Source: Candidatus Obscuribacter sp. (GTDB lineage: Bacteria > Cyanobacteriota > Vampirovibrionia > Obscuribacterales > Obscuribacteraceae). Taken from it: a stretch of DNA of 64,000 nt. The stretch is from contig JADJQZ010000009.1 of NCBI GenBank assembly GCA_016712465.1, forward strand, positions 16,089 through 80,088, written 5' to 3'. Both the position numbers and the translations under genes were made by a program. Under the pieces are notes generated by a model. That model worked only from the letters and a program-made list of their open reading frames with translations. It was not told the DNA's origin and ran no database searches. Shown here piece by piece: positions 1 through 8,452 of the stretch; position 1 is the stretch's first letter; each line of letters begins with the position of its first letter.

Positions 1-403
1 TCACCACCGACTCCACCCTCGTCGCCGCCTCCCCGGTGCCCATCTCCTGCATGAACCGGCAGACATAGAAAAGGGTCATGCTCTCCGGATTCACATTCTC
101 CAGGTGCCACCGCCTCTCCCCAAAGTACTGTGTCGATATCGCATCCTTCACTTCCGTCAAGGCATACATCGGCGTCAGTCTATACGGCCTTGCCGACGGT
201 CTGAATATCGCCGGGTCCCTCGTCAAATACAACACCGGTATTAGCCTGAACGCAAACACCGCCGCCACCCCGGCTAGAAACGTCGATACGGTCCAGTCTC
301 CACAAAGAAAATGGAAGATGTTATACCCCGCAAAAAACGTGAAGAAGGCCGCCACCGTCGACCCTACCATCACTCCCGATGCCTTGAGCTCCGCCGGTAT
401 CAT
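1..403 (-). CDS. Membrane protein of transfer operon, C-terminus cut by window edge
   Basis: The reading frame is open from an ATG at 403 to the left window edge, giving 134 codons without a stop. The ATG overlaps the TGA of the J-domain gene (ATGA at 400-403), so the two are probably translationally coupled and belong to the transfer operon. The first 60 residues hold two hydrophobic stretches (about residues 11-32 and 40-58), and the rest is soluble and mixed-charge. I do not recognise the family. By position it may be a membrane partner of the coupling protein, which itself lacks transmembrane segments; that is inference. Confidence 0.65.
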   Translation of the reverse strand, partial: MIPAELKASGVMVGSTVAAFFTFFAGYNIFHFLCGDWTVSTFLAGVAAVFAFRLIPVLYLTRDPAIFRPSARPYRLTPMYALTEVKDAISTQYFGERRWHLENVNPESMTLFYVCRFMQEMGTGEAATRVESVV

Positions 404-1179
404 TTCCCGCCCTCTACCCACTTCTCTATCATCGCCTTCGCCCTCTTCGACACCAAGAGCCACCCTGTCCCTATCGTCAAAAGAAGCAGCACAAAACCCC
501 CAAACCACCTCTGCCGGTCCTGCTCCTGCCACTGCTGCATTAGTTCACCGGCGTCCGCCTTCGACTGCGCCTCCGCCTCCTGCGGCGTCATCCTGTAACC
601 GGTGGCCACATTGCCGGTCTGCTGCAAGTACATGGCGCGATCCGACCACGCCGCCGTCGCCTGCTTCCTCGATAGCGTCGTCGCCGCATTGTTCGAAATC
701 TTCCCGCACCACAGCGAGATTATCCCAATCACTAGCGCCACCTTGGCGTAATTGACGAACTTCTGCCGCTGCTCATACGCCCGCCCAGACTTTACCGCCT
801 GCTGCCTCTCAGCCTCTCTCTTCTCCCACGCCCCTAACTCACTTTCTGTCTGCCCTGACTGCCCAGCCTGCCACTGCGTCCAATCAGTCGACTCCGACGT
901 GTCTTGCTGCGGCCGCTCCCCCTCAGCTTTCTTCGTCCTCCAGCCCCCCGGCGGCTTTCCTTCCGGGTGCTCCAGGTAAAACTTACAAATGAGCTCGTTT
1001 GCGTCCTTTATCACTATCAGCTTCTCCGTCGCCATCTTCTGCGCAGATGACTCCGGCGGAAACTTGTCCGGGTGATAGGCCTGCAAGCTGAACTTGTACG
1101 CCGCCTTCACTTCCTCTAGTGGCGCCCCAGGCTCTAACCCCATCGCCCTGAACGCCGCTTCCACTTCGTCGAAATTCAT
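400..1179 (-). CDS. J-domain (DnaJ-like) membrane protein
   Basis: The N-terminal ~70 residues form a J domain with the diagnostic HPD tripeptide at residues 36-38, which stimulates Hsp70/DnaK ATPase in this family. A charged, Gln-rich linker follows, then two hydrophobic segments at about 141-160 and 224-243. It is not a full DnaJ: there is no Gly/Phe region, zinc finger or C-terminal substrate domain. The start ATG overlaps the stop of the upstream VirD4-like gene (ATGA, 1176-1179) and its stop overlaps the next gene, so it is part of a tightly coupled transfer operon. A role in recruiting DnaK to assembly or unfolding at the transfer channel is inference. Confidence 0.8.
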   Translation of the reverse strand: MNFDEVEAAFRAMGLEPGAPLEEVKAAYKFSLQAYHPDKFPPESSAQKMATEKLIVIKDANELICKFYLEHPEGKPPGGWRTKKAEGERPQQDTSESTDWTQWQAGQSGQTESELGAWEKREAERQQAVKSGRAYEQRQKFVNYAKVALVIGIISLWCGKISNNAATTLSRKQATAAWSDRAMYLQQTGNVATGYRMTPQEAEAQSKADAGELMQQWQEQDRQRWFGGFVLLLLTIGTGWLLVSKRAKAMIEKWVEGGK

Positions 1180-3107
1180 ATCGGTAAGCTCTCATCGTCT
1201 TCACTTTCGGGCTTCCGGGTCTCCTTCGGTTCGTCTGATTTTACCGCCTCTTCTCCCCCAGCGCTCCCCGGCTCCTCCACAGCCGCCTCCGGCGCAGCCA
1301 CGCCTCCAGGAGCGCTTTCCAACTCCTGCTCCCATTTTGGCGGCTTCTCCTGGTCCTCTAGAAGTAGCACCAGGTTCGGGTCCACCTTCACCTCGTCCCT
1401 TGGCGGCGGCGCATACCCCACCTGCTCCACATAGTCCTTCCAGGTGAACCTCTCTATCTTCAACGGGTCCGTCGACGGCGTGAACACGATAGACTTCTCC
1501 GGCTCCATCGCCATTATTTCCGCCGGCGTCATAAGCGACCGGCCAAACTCCCGCTCGCTCACCTGGCACGTCGTCGTGAGCTTCCTCTCCGTCACCGTCT
1601 CTTGCCCCAATGATTCACTCACCTTCCTCGCCGTGGCAAGATCCGGCGTCCTGAATATCACCCTCGTAGCAGGCTGCGTAAATAGCAGCGTCGCATCATC
1701 GTCGCCATACACTGACTTCAGCTGCACATAGTCCTGTATCCCCAACACCACAGGCATCTTCCTGTGCCTCACTATCGTCATCTTCTTCGCTATCCCCGGA
1801 ATAAGTCCGAAGTTCGTGAACTCATCCAAAATGAGCGCCGTCTTGTTCTTAAACTCCGCCTCCGGCGCCTCCAGAAGTAGGTCCAGTAAGAAGTTGAACA
1901 CAAGGGCCGCCGCCGGTTTCAACTTCTCCTTCTGCGCCGGCACTGCCAGATAGAAAGTGAATAGCTGCCCCGGCAGCGCCTTCACATCTATCGTCGTCTT
2001 ACTCGTCAGCGCCACCACCTTCGGATTTAGCCACAAGCTTAACCTCTGCATCGCCCCGGATAGCACATTGTTCCTTAGCGTCTCCGTCGATAGCTTCATG
2101 AATGCCCGGTACTCATCCCTGGCTTGCGCCACCTGCGACTGCAGGAGTACTTGCCCCAGGACCTCCCCTCCTTCTCTGAGCAGGCTCCTCACCTTGGCCA
2201 TATCGCCGCCTTCTGCCGCCACATGCAACACCAAAGCAGTCAGTACCGTCCTCTCCGCATTTTCCCAAAACGGGTCGGCTGAACTGTGCCTGTTCTGCGT
2301 GGTGTTCCTGATTATCAGGTCCACCACATCTATCGCTTTCTCTACCGCCTTCGTGCTGTTACTAACATCTATCTGGTCAAGCGGATTTATGCACACCGAC
2401 GCCCCGTCGTCCGGGTTGAAATAATAGACCTTGTGACCGGCCCTCGCCCTGTACCCGGCCGTCTTCTGGTAGAGATCGGGCGGCTCACTCCCCGCCGTCG
2501 CCTCCGTCACTATCGCCGATACCTTCGTCCTCTCTATCAAGTTCGGGATAAACAACGAGCTGCTCTTCCCGCATCCCGTCGGACCGCATATCACACAGTG
2601 CCTTATCGCTTGCTCTTCCGGCACAACAAGCTTCTTGCCGTTAGCCCACGGCCCTAAGATTAACCCGTTGCCGCTCTCTCCCTCTACCGCATAGCCGGCC
2701 GCCTCAACATCCTCTGCCGTCGCCCACCTGGCTGTCCCGTATGCCGTCTTCGGCTTCGCTTTCGCCAAAGCCTCCTTGACCTTCTCCGCTCTTTCCGCGA
2801 CTCCCTTTATTACCTCAAAACAGAGCTGCTTGCAGTCCTTCTCCATCGAGTGAATTTCTCTGTCGTGCACCTCCACGACTACCCGCCACTTCTCCCCCTC
2901 TTTGGCCCAGGACGCCGACACTCGGTAGTCAAACGTCCACGGTATGCCGCTGCGCTTCTCCGTCTTCCTCTGCTCCCCGGTTATCTCCCTGGTCAAATCG
3001 TTGTAGTTTAACGACTGCCACGACCCGGCTCTAAGACTCGTCGCGATAAGCTCCGCCACATACTCGTCCGGTACTTCCAGGTCCCCATGCAGCTTCCCTC
3101 TCGCCAT
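1176..3107 (-). CDS. VirD4/TraG-type type IV coupling ATPase, copy A
   Basis: This 643-residue protein has a Walker A motif (GPTGCGKSS, residues 175-183), a Walker B motif ending in DEF (about 424-430) and the QD sensor region near 460, the arrangement of VirD4/TraG/TraD coupling proteins that deliver relaxosome DNA to the secretion channel. Unlike classical VirD4 it has no N-terminal transmembrane helices; membrane attachment may come from the adjacent membrane-protein genes. The C-terminal ~70 residues are acidic and Pro/Glu-rich. An SD-like GGGGTG precedes the ATG. The relaxase gene ends 17 nt upstream. A paralogue lies at 51662-53665 with its Walker A at the same residue number. Confidence 0.93.
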   Translation of the reverse strand: MARGKLHGDLEVPDEYVAELIATSLRAGSWQSLNYNDLTREITGEQRKTEKRSGIPWTFDYRVSASWAKEGEKWRVVVEVHDREIHSMEKDCKQLCFEVIKGVAERAEKVKEALAKAKPKTAYGTARWATAEDVEAAGYAVEGESGNGLILGPWANGKKLVVPEEQAIRHCVICGPTGCGKSSSLFIPNLIERTKVSAIVTEATAGSEPPDLYQKTAGYRARAGHKVYYFNPDDGASVCINPLDQIDVSNSTKAVEKAIDVVDLIIRNTTQNRHSSADPFWENAERTVLTALVLHVAAEGGDMAKVRSLLREGGEVLGQVLLQSQVAQARDEYRAFMKLSTETLRNNVLSGAMQRLSLWLNPKVVALTSKTTIDVKALPGQLFTFYLAVPAQKEKLKPAAALVFNFLLDLLLEAPEAEFKNKTALILDEFTNFGLIPGIAKKMTIVRHRKMPVVLGIQDYVQLKSVYGDDDATLLFTQPATRVIFRTPDLATARKVSESLGQETVTERKLTTTCQVSEREFGRSLMTPAEIMAMEPEKSIVFTPSTDPLKIERFTWKDYVEQVGYAPPPRDEVKVDPNLVLLLEDQEKPPKWEQELESAPGGVAAPEAAVEEPGSAGGEEAVKSDEPKETRKPESEDDESLPI

Positions 3108-3124
3108 TCATTCACCCCGTATAG

Positions 3125-4606
3125 CTATCGCATCTCTCCGCTTCCGTAGTCGTCGTAGCAGCGACCACCCTCTCTCTTGTCCTCGTCCAACCGCTCCTCA
3201 AACTCGCTCGCCTGCTTCTTCGAGGCCTTCGCCGCCTCTTCCGCTTCCTTCAGTGCCCGCTCCTGCTCCAGCTTCTGCTGCGCTTCCGCCTGCACCCGCG
3301 CTTCCTCCGCCCGCTGCTTCTCTAACCTCTCAGCCTCTTTCTGCCCTTCGTTAGGCTCCGCCTCCTCCTCAGCCTTATCCTTGTCTTTCTCCTTGGACGG
3401 ATCTTTCCACCCCAGAAGCTCATCCAGATCGACCCGCCCGAAGTCCTGCTGTATTTCCTTCTCGTAGCCGCTCAACCGGTCTAGCTCCTCCTCGCAAAAC
3501 TTCCTCTGATTGGGGTCGCGCTCCATTAAGTCCTTGAGCCTCCGCCTCTCCCACGAAAGCTCGTAATAAGCGTGCTCTTCTAGCCTCCTGCCCCGCTCTT
3601 CATAAAGCCTCTGCGACCTCGGCTTCCTCCGGTAGTCTAAATAACCCGTCCTCGACTCCGGCTTCTCTCCCCGCTCCCGCTTCTTAAAAGGCACCACCTT
3701 GCGCTCGTCTTTGAAGCTCGACGGTCCCTGGTACTGCCTCTCTTCTTCCTCTTCCCTGAATTTTGCCCGCGCCTGCCTCTCAAAATAGTCCTCGCCGGCC
3801 TTCTCCTTCGTCCCTATCCAACTCCACAGCCTCTTGTACTGCTCCCTATCTAACTTCGGCTCCTCTTTCTCCTTCAGCCTCTCGCTGTAACCCTTCAAGT
3901 CCGCCAGGTCGGAGTACTTCGTCAGCACTTCCCCGTCCTTCGTCACTATCCGCTCCCACTTCGGCAGCTTCTCTACTTCCTCTTCTTTGCTCCAGACCTT
4001 AGGCTCCGGCTTCTCCTTTACCTTACTCTGCTCTTCTTTGCCGCCCTTCACACCGTACAAAAGCCGGTTGAACATCTCGTCCCCCCGGTCCTGCTCGTAC
4101 TTCCTATCCAGCACACTATCTATCTCCCGGTCCATGAACCGGTCAAAGAAGTGCTCCCGCTCTAAATACTTGTCTCCCCACTCCCTCAGCTGCTTGTGCT
4201 CATTTTTCCCCAGCCTTACCGGCTTGTGCTCCTTGGTCTCCCCAAGTATCAGCACGTGCACATGCAGGTGCTCCGTGTTCGTGTGCGCCACCGCCACCCA
4301 CTCAAGCTCCTGCCCCTTCGCCTTCGCCAGGTTCTCCATTAACTCCCTGGTGTACGCCATCGCATCCACCCTGTTCACCCCCGGCGACAGGATAAGTTCG
4401 TGCGCAGCCACCCCCTTGAGCTTCTGCTCCTCCATGGCCTTCATGATGTCCTTCTCGCTGACATCATTGTCTTTATCAAAAAACTTCCGCCCGCCAGGCT
4501 CCCTATCCGGCCCCTGGCGGTGCTGTAAGTACTTCGAGTACTCACCGACGGACTTCACCCCCGGCTTCCCCTTCCAGTACCTGTGCTTCGCTACCGTCGC
4601 CCTCAC
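3125..4606 (-). CDS. Relaxase/mobilization nuclease, copy A
   Basis: The 493-residue protein shows the histidine cluster of relaxases: H108, H113, H115 and H117 in the segment HTNTEHLHVH, which binds the metal ion. A conserved YLQHR motif at residues 26-30 is also present in the second relaxase (residue 201 there), so Tyr26 is a candidate nucleophile; Tyr10 and Tyr23 are alternatives. The second half is extremely charged (Glu/Lys/Arg-rich, coiled-coil-like). The start is GTG, 2 nt after the stop of the ribbon-helix-helix gene. Together these would form a relaxosome that nicks oriT. The arrangement resembles MOBP-type operons, but the family assignment is not firm. Confidence 0.88.
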   Translation of the reverse strand: MRATVAKHRYWKGKPGVKSVGEYSKYLQHRQGPDREPGGRKFFDKDNDVSEKDIMKAMEEQKLKGVAAHELILSPGVNRVDAMAYTRELMENLAKAKGQELEWVAVAHTNTEHLHVHVLILGETKEHKPVRLGKNEHKQLREWGDKYLEREHFFDRFMDREIDSVLDRKYEQDRGDEMFNRLLYGVKGGKEEQSKVKEKPEPKVWSKEEEVEKLPKWERIVTKDGEVLTKYSDLADLKGYSERLKEKEEPKLDREQYKRLWSWIGTKEKAGEDYFERQARAKFREEEEERQYQGPSSFKDERKVVPFKKRERGEKPESRTGYLDYRRKPRSQRLYEERGRRLEEHAYYELSWERRRLKDLMERDPNQRKFCEEELDRLSGYEKEIQQDFGRVDLDELLGWKDPSKEKDKDKAEEEAEPNEGQKEAERLEKQRAEEARVQAEAQQKLEQERALKEAEEAAKASKKQASEFEERLDEDKREGGRCYDDYGSGEMR

Positions 4607-4608
4607 AG

Positions 4609-5090
4609 CTAGACCTCAGCCGCCTTCTCTAACTCTTTCCTGAACAAGTCCTCAATATCTTTCACTTCCTCGACCTTGCTCTTCAGCCTCTTCGCCGCCC
4701 TCTTGTGCGCCTTCTTTATCACCTCGTCCCTGTCCGCCGCCGGCATGTTCCCGTAGATAAGTTCCAGGATCACACCCACGTCGATGTTCCCCCGGGATAT
4801 CAGCGCCGCCATCCGGTTCTCCATCTTCCTTATCCGTGCTTCCACCAGTGTCTCCCTGGCGTCCTGCACCCTCTTTTCCAGCTGTTCCATGTACCAGATG
4901 ATGGCCTCTCTGGCCACCTCCGGCGCTTCCGGTTGCTCACCCGGCACACCTGGTCGAACCTCATCAGGTCCTCCGGCCGCAGTCGTACCTCTATCGGCGA
5001 CGACCTCTTTTGAACCACCTTCTTGCCCTCGGCGGCCCCCTCAGTAGCCTTGGCCGCCGGTGTCTGTTCTGGTTTCTTCTTTGTGGCCAT
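4609..5090 (-). CDS. Ribbon-helix-helix relaxosome accessory protein, frameshifted
   Basis: The gene is split over two frames. The first frame (start ATG 5090) gives a Lys/Ala-rich tail and the beta strand and first helix of a ribbon-helix-helix fold (EVRLRPEDLMRFDQV). After about 4945 the second helix (EVAREAIIWYMEQLE) and the rest continue in the other frame, to a stop at 4609. The homologue in module B (56078-56554) has both parts in one frame, including the shared KMEDRMAAL/KMENRMAAL segment, which shows that the two frames belong to one protein. Either a 1-base indel or a sequencing error has broken the gene; a GTG at 4947 could restart the second part. Role by position: oriT binding with the relaxase and autoregulation. 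Confidence 0.72.
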
Positions 5091-5186
5091 TTTTCACCTA
5101 CGTCGGCACTCAATACCACTATATTACTATATCTCCAGCATTTGCGAGCGTCTAAAATAGCAATAGCTGCTTCTGGCAGCGTCATT

Positions 5187-5226
5187 AATGCCCATATATT
5201 GGGCATTTTCAAAGCACTGGCAGTGC
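5187..5226. promoter_or_regulatory. Two palindromes upstream of the relaxase operon (operator and/or oriT candidate)
   Basis: Two perfect dyads lie about 100-135 bp upstream of the ribbon-helix-helix gene. One has 8-bp arms AATGCCCA and TGGGCATT around TATAT (5187-5207). The other is GCACTG-G-CAGTGC (5214-5226). Ribbon-helix-helix proteins bind such sites, and oriT usually lies at this end of a relaxase operon. No nic site can be assigned from sequence alone. Confidence 0.5.
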
Positions 5227-5926
5227 GCCTTTATCCTGCTACTCCGTAGCCCTTAGGCCAGCGCCGATTGAGCTCTCCAACACCCACTCTTGACCCTTTG
5301 GGTTGAAATTGAACTTTTGTTTTACTGTATTGGTGGAGTTCTTGCCTACCCCTTTAATTTTGGAGTTTTTTTAGGACGCTCTCAAAACAGGGGGAGGATT
5401 TGGCAATAGGTATTGCTGAATAGAGGTTGTTTTTCTTTCCTTGCCGGCGGCCGTTTCATGTATCTTTGCCGGTCATTTTTCTAGGTCAGCACTGTTTGGC
5501 TACCGCCTTCCTCTTGTTTTCCTGGCTGTATAATCTCCCCGGAGAATCACCACGTTTCTCTAGCCGCCTTTCTAATGCTTTGGGCGGCTCTATTTTTACT
5601 CAGGGAGGTTTGTGGTCGGCCAATTGACCCAACTCCTCTTCCTGGACCTAACAGCTGCCTCTAATTTGTTTTTGCTCCTGTTCTTCTCTCTGATTTCGCT
5701 TCCCCCCGGCTACTATTGATTACCTTCCGGTTAGTAACGTCCACTACCGGGCACAGAACTCCAGGGGCTAAAACCACACCATTTTTAGCCCCCACCTATT
5801 TCCGTTTTTGCTTTATGCTGGCCCCGTGTCTTTCTGTTCGCTCTGTCTTAATTGGATTTCCCCTCAGGCTCCAAAAAGGAATAGAGGCCGCTTGCGCAGC
5901 CCCATCCTTTGGGTCGTGCCCCGACC
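5227..5926. other. Intergenic region with one terminator-like hairpin
   Basis: About 700 bp lie between the ssb gene and the relaxase operon with no credible gene; the short plus-strand frames have no SD and no recognisable protein. The only clear structure is the hairpin GGGGCTAAAA / TTTTTAGCCCC at 5764-5792, downstream of ssb on the minus strand. It lacks a long U-tract, so it may be a weak terminator. Confidence 0.45.
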
Positions 5927-6331
5927 CTATGCCGAGAGCTTAAAGCCCTTCTTTCTTCGGCTCGGCTTCTCTTCGGTCTCCGCCTCTTGCGCCTGTTCTC
6001 CCTCCTGGGCTTTCTTCACCCCCATCATCTGAAAGCTCGCCACCTTGACGAACGCCTTTGTCATCTCCACTTTTGTCCCCGCTATCTCCTTCGTGTATTT
6101 CGACATCCCCAGGCGTCCTTGCACCGCCAGTTGTTTCCCTTTCTCTACATACTCCCCTACTCGCTCCGCCAGTGTCCCCCAGCATTCGCAGTCTATCCAT
6201 ATGGTTTGGGGCTCCTGCCCTTTCACATACTCCTTTACCGCCAGCGAGAACCTTGCCAGCTTGCTCCCTGATTGGAAAGTCTTTATTTCCGGGGCGCCGC
6301 CTACATGTCCGATTAGTGTGATGTTATTCAT
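5927..6331 (-). CDS. ssb: Single-stranded DNA-binding protein, copy A
   Basis: This 134-residue OB-fold protein begins with the typical MNNITLIGHVGG strand. It keeps the SSB pattern of an alternating basic core, including the conserved W-x-D in the middle and QGRL near residue 73. The C-terminus is Lys/Arg/Glu-rich and ends KGFKLSA; it lacks the acidic DDIPF-type tip that chromosomal SSBs use to recruit partners. A strong SD AAGGAG precedes the ATG by 6 nt. A long palindrome lies directly upstream. Plasmid SSBs protect incoming single-stranded DNA during conjugation, which fits the position next to the relaxase operon. Confidence 0.93.
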   Translation of the reverse strand: MNNITLIGHVGGAPEIKTFQSGSKLARFSLAVKEYVKGQEPQTIWIDCECWGTLAERVGEYVEKGKQLAVQGRLGMSKYTKEIAGTKVEMTKAFVKVASFQMMGVKKAQEGEQAQEAETEEKPSRRKKGFKLSA

Positions 6332-6343
6332 GGTTAGCTCCTT

Positions 6344-6463
6344 TTAGCTTGAACTTACGTGCTCCCCCAAGAGCCGTCGCTCAAGCCAGGCAAGGGCGTC
6401 AGAACGCAGTGTCCCTTGCCGCACGCGCAGGCGTCGGCTACTTTCACACACGAGTTCAGCTAA
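6344..6463 (-). promoter_or_regulatory. Long imperfect palindrome abutting the ssb ribosome binding site
   Basis: Nested arms pair over ~120 nt: TTAGCTTGAACT with AGTTCAGCTAA, ACGTG with CACG, AGCCGTCGC with GCGTCGGCT (one mismatch) and GGCAAGGG with CCCTTGCC. The inner end of the lower arm touches the SD of ssb. This is the layout of a single-stranded-DNA promoter (Frpo/ssi-like) in plasmid leading regions; the function is inferred. Confidence 0.6.
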
Positions 6464-6828
6464 TGGAGCGCCGCCATTGAATTCACACGTGATCGGCTCA
6501 AGGCGGGCGCCCACGGAGACTTTCCTTCAGGCAAGCGGCAGCTACTCGCCAGGTAAAGGACATGGGTCTCGGAGCCCCTTTCCATATCAGACTGCGCCTC
6601 GGGGGCTTTGGCGGCAGTAGGGGGTAGAGAAAGGGAAAACCACAAGTTGCAAGCGCGCCGCATTTGTCGAAATACTTAAGAGTAGCGGGTTCAGTGTGGA
6701 GTCTGGCGTTTCGTCTGGTGGCTGCCGGATGTTGGGGGGGGCCAAGGAGGGTTGGCGCCAGTGGCGCACTTCAAGAGAAGCACGCCACCGAAGATATATA
6801 GGATCTTAACTTCCGGCATCGGTCGGAA
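6464..6828. other. Intergenic region without recognisable gene
   Basis: About 365 bp between the sigma factor stop and the ssb leader palindrome. Short minus-strand frames here lack SD sequences and recognisable protein features. No clear terminator with U-tract was seen. Confidence 0.4.
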
Positions 6829-7368
6829 TCACGCCTCCATTAGGTACTGCGCAAGCCGCCTCCGTCCGTAGTGGAGCCTCGACTTCACTGTCCCCACCTT
6901 CACCCCAATTACCTCCGCCACTTCCTCATAGTCGAGATCCTGTGCCAAAAGCTCCATCACCTCCGCCTGTTCCTTCGGCAACTGCGCCAGGCACTTCTCA
7001 AACAGCTCTATTGCATCGTACCGGTCCTCTTCCATCACCAGAAGCGCCCCCACCCTCACCTTGTCCTCTCCCCGCATAACCGCTCCTTCCAATTGGTCAT
7101 ACTCTACAGTCGAGTCCAGGTGCACCGACCTCCTTCCCTCCTTCCTGAAGTAGTCCGCTGCCGCCGACCTCACCACCTTCGAGACATAGCCGGGGTTACT
7201 CATTCTTCCTGCCTTCCACACCTTTATCATCGCCTCCTGCACCAGGTCCTCCCGGTCCTCCATCCTCAGACCCGTGTAGTTCATTTTCATGAGCATCCAC
7301 AGCTGGTTCCTGAGCCCCAGAAGTACTTCTCTCGACACCCTGGTCATCACGTTCGCTTCTCTATTCAT
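6829..7368 (-). CDS. ECF-type RNA polymerase sigma factor
   Basis: The protein (about 179 residues from the chosen ATG) has a sigma-70 region 2 (the DLVQEAMIKVWKA segment, the usual DxxQExF/W motif) and a region 4 helix-turn-helix near the C-terminus (LPKEQAEVMELL...YEEVAEVIGVKVGTVKSRL). Regions 1 and 3 are absent, as in ECF sigma factors. The frame opens with a TTG at 7398, but the ATG at 7368 has an SD-like CGAGG 9 nt upstream and is preferred. A long hairpin lies upstream (7401-7456). No anti-sigma factor is visible beside it. In this context it may switch on transfer or leading-region genes; that is inference. Confidence 0.88.
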   Translation of the reverse strand: MNREANVMTRVSREVLLGLRNQLWMLMKMNYTGLRMEDREDLVQEAMIKVWKAGRMSNPGYVSKVVRSAAADYFRKEGRRSVHLDSTVEYDQLEGAVMRGEDKVRVGALLVMEEDRYDAIELFEKCLAQLPKEQAEVMELLAQDLDYEEVAEVIGVKVGTVKSRLHYGRRRLAQYLMEA

Positions 7369-7400
7369 CGCTTCAATCCTCGGGATAACCTCCGCCAAAG

Positions 7401-7456
7401 CTCGCGCGACAGTTCAAGTCCTCGTCAGTAAGGGCTTGAACTGTCATCGGCGCGAG
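7401..7456 (-). promoter_or_regulatory. Palindrome upstream of the sigma factor gene
   Basis: Perfect arms CTCGCGC/GCGCGAG and GACAGTTCAAG/CTTGAACTGTC enclose a 16-nt loop. Flanking bases extend the stem with a G-T pair. The structure ends about 30 nt before the chosen start. It has the same architecture as the leaders of the two ssb genes. Confidence 0.55.
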
Positions 7457-7513
7457 TCAACGCTTCGGTCTAGTTTTCTACGCTTCCCGCCTTGCAAGCC
7501 GCGGGTGGCACTC

Positions 7514-8326
7514 TTACACTCCTGGCTGCGACGGAGGCCGCGGCAGGCACACACGGCAGCTCTGACACGGCTTCTCTCTATCTGGCTCGTTCACGAGCTC
7601 ATACTGTCCTAGCACCTGCGGACACACCACGCCCTTTGTCTTGAGCGGCTCCACATGAAACGGACCCTTGTGTACCGGAAACACCACCAGCCTCTTTTCC
7701 GGTACCACCCTCTCTATCTCAAGAAGCATCTTCTTCACTTGCGGGCTCGGCTTCTCTTGCATCACCGCCACAGAGAAGACTTCCGGGTACCGCTTAAATG
7801 CCTTGAGCCCCTCTTTGTAGTTCTCCCGGTCAAGGCTGAGGAATCCTCTAACATTCGGAAGCTCGGCCAGTAGCGCCAGCTTCTTCAGTATCTCCGGCTC
7901 CACAAACGACCTTGAGTAAAACCACAGCACACACTCCGGCCTCTTTATCGCCGCTAACCACCAGGCATATGCCACTTCCGCCCTATGCACATCTCCAACG
8001 TCAAAGAGCCTCAAAGTCCACGGCACCTTCGTCTTCACCCCGGACAATTTCGCCACAAGCCAATCCGTCGGCCTCGCCATGTCTATCAAGTGCACCAGGT
8101 TGTCGGCCAGTAGCTCCGGTCCCCCCAGGGTAAGCAGCCTCTCTACCGTGCGGAAGTTCCTCTCCCTCTTTCTCCTGGCTCCCTTCGTCTTGTACCTGAC
8201 GCCGTTGCCATAGCAGAGGGCGCGGCAGGCTTCCGTCGCCCCAATGCAGCTCTCTTTCCTCGACACACTAAACGCCCACCCAACTTTCGAATTCCTCGTC
8301 AGCTCCAATCCGTACAATCCATCCAT
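7514..8326 (-). CDS. Gp88-like / cysteine-containing plasmid protein
   Basis: The 270-residue protein starts with NSKVGWAFSVSRKESC and a cluster of cysteines (CIGATEACRALCYG), then RLFDVGDVHRAEVAYAW and LWFYSRSF, and ends with a CQSCRVC cluster. This pattern resembles the 'gene product 88' family known from mycobacteriophages and plasmids; the cysteines may bind metal. The function of that family is not established to my knowledge. GGAGG lies 9 nt upstream of the ATG. A 90-nt palindrome lies just upstream and the sigma factor gene lies downstream on the same strand. The family call rests on recalled pattern only. Confidence 0.6.
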   Translation of the reverse strand: MDGLYGLELTRNSKVGWAFSVSRKESCIGATEACRALCYGNGVRYKTKGARRKRERNFRTVERLLTLGGPELLADNLVHLIDMARPTDWLVAKLSGVKTKVPWTLRLFDVGDVHRAEVAYAWWLAAIKRPECVLWFYSRSFVEPEILKKLALLAELPNVRGFLSLDRENYKEGLKAFKRYPEVFSVAVMQEKPSPQVKKMLLEIERVVPEKRLVVFPVHKGPFHVEPLKTKGVVCPQVLGQYELVNEPDREKPCQSCRVCLPRPPSQPGV

Positions 8327-8362
8327 ATGCCTGCCCTCCGCAGCTCAGTGCGGAGTTGTGGA

Positions 8363-8452
8363 TGTCAGGTTGGCTCCCGCAGTCAACCGGCGGCCGCGGG
8401 GATCAACCCCGGCTGCCGCATTCGGTTGGCGGAGGGTGGCGCCAACCTGACA
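8363..8452 (-). promoter_or_regulatory. 90-nt nested palindrome upstream of the gp88-like gene
   Basis: Perfect outer arms TGTCAGGTTGGC (8363-8374) and GCCAACCTGACA (8441-8452) enclose CAACCG/CGGTTG, GCGGC/GCCGC and GGGG/CCCC. Almost the whole 90 nt can fold into one hairpin. It ends 37 nt upstream of the gene start. The outer right arm is also the left boundary of the conserved non-coding block found again at 61579. Confidence 0.6.

Noticed and set aside
5427..6271. Several plus-strand frames between the relaxase operon and ssb
   Set aside because: No SD, no recognisable protein, and those beyond 5927 are shadows of ssb.
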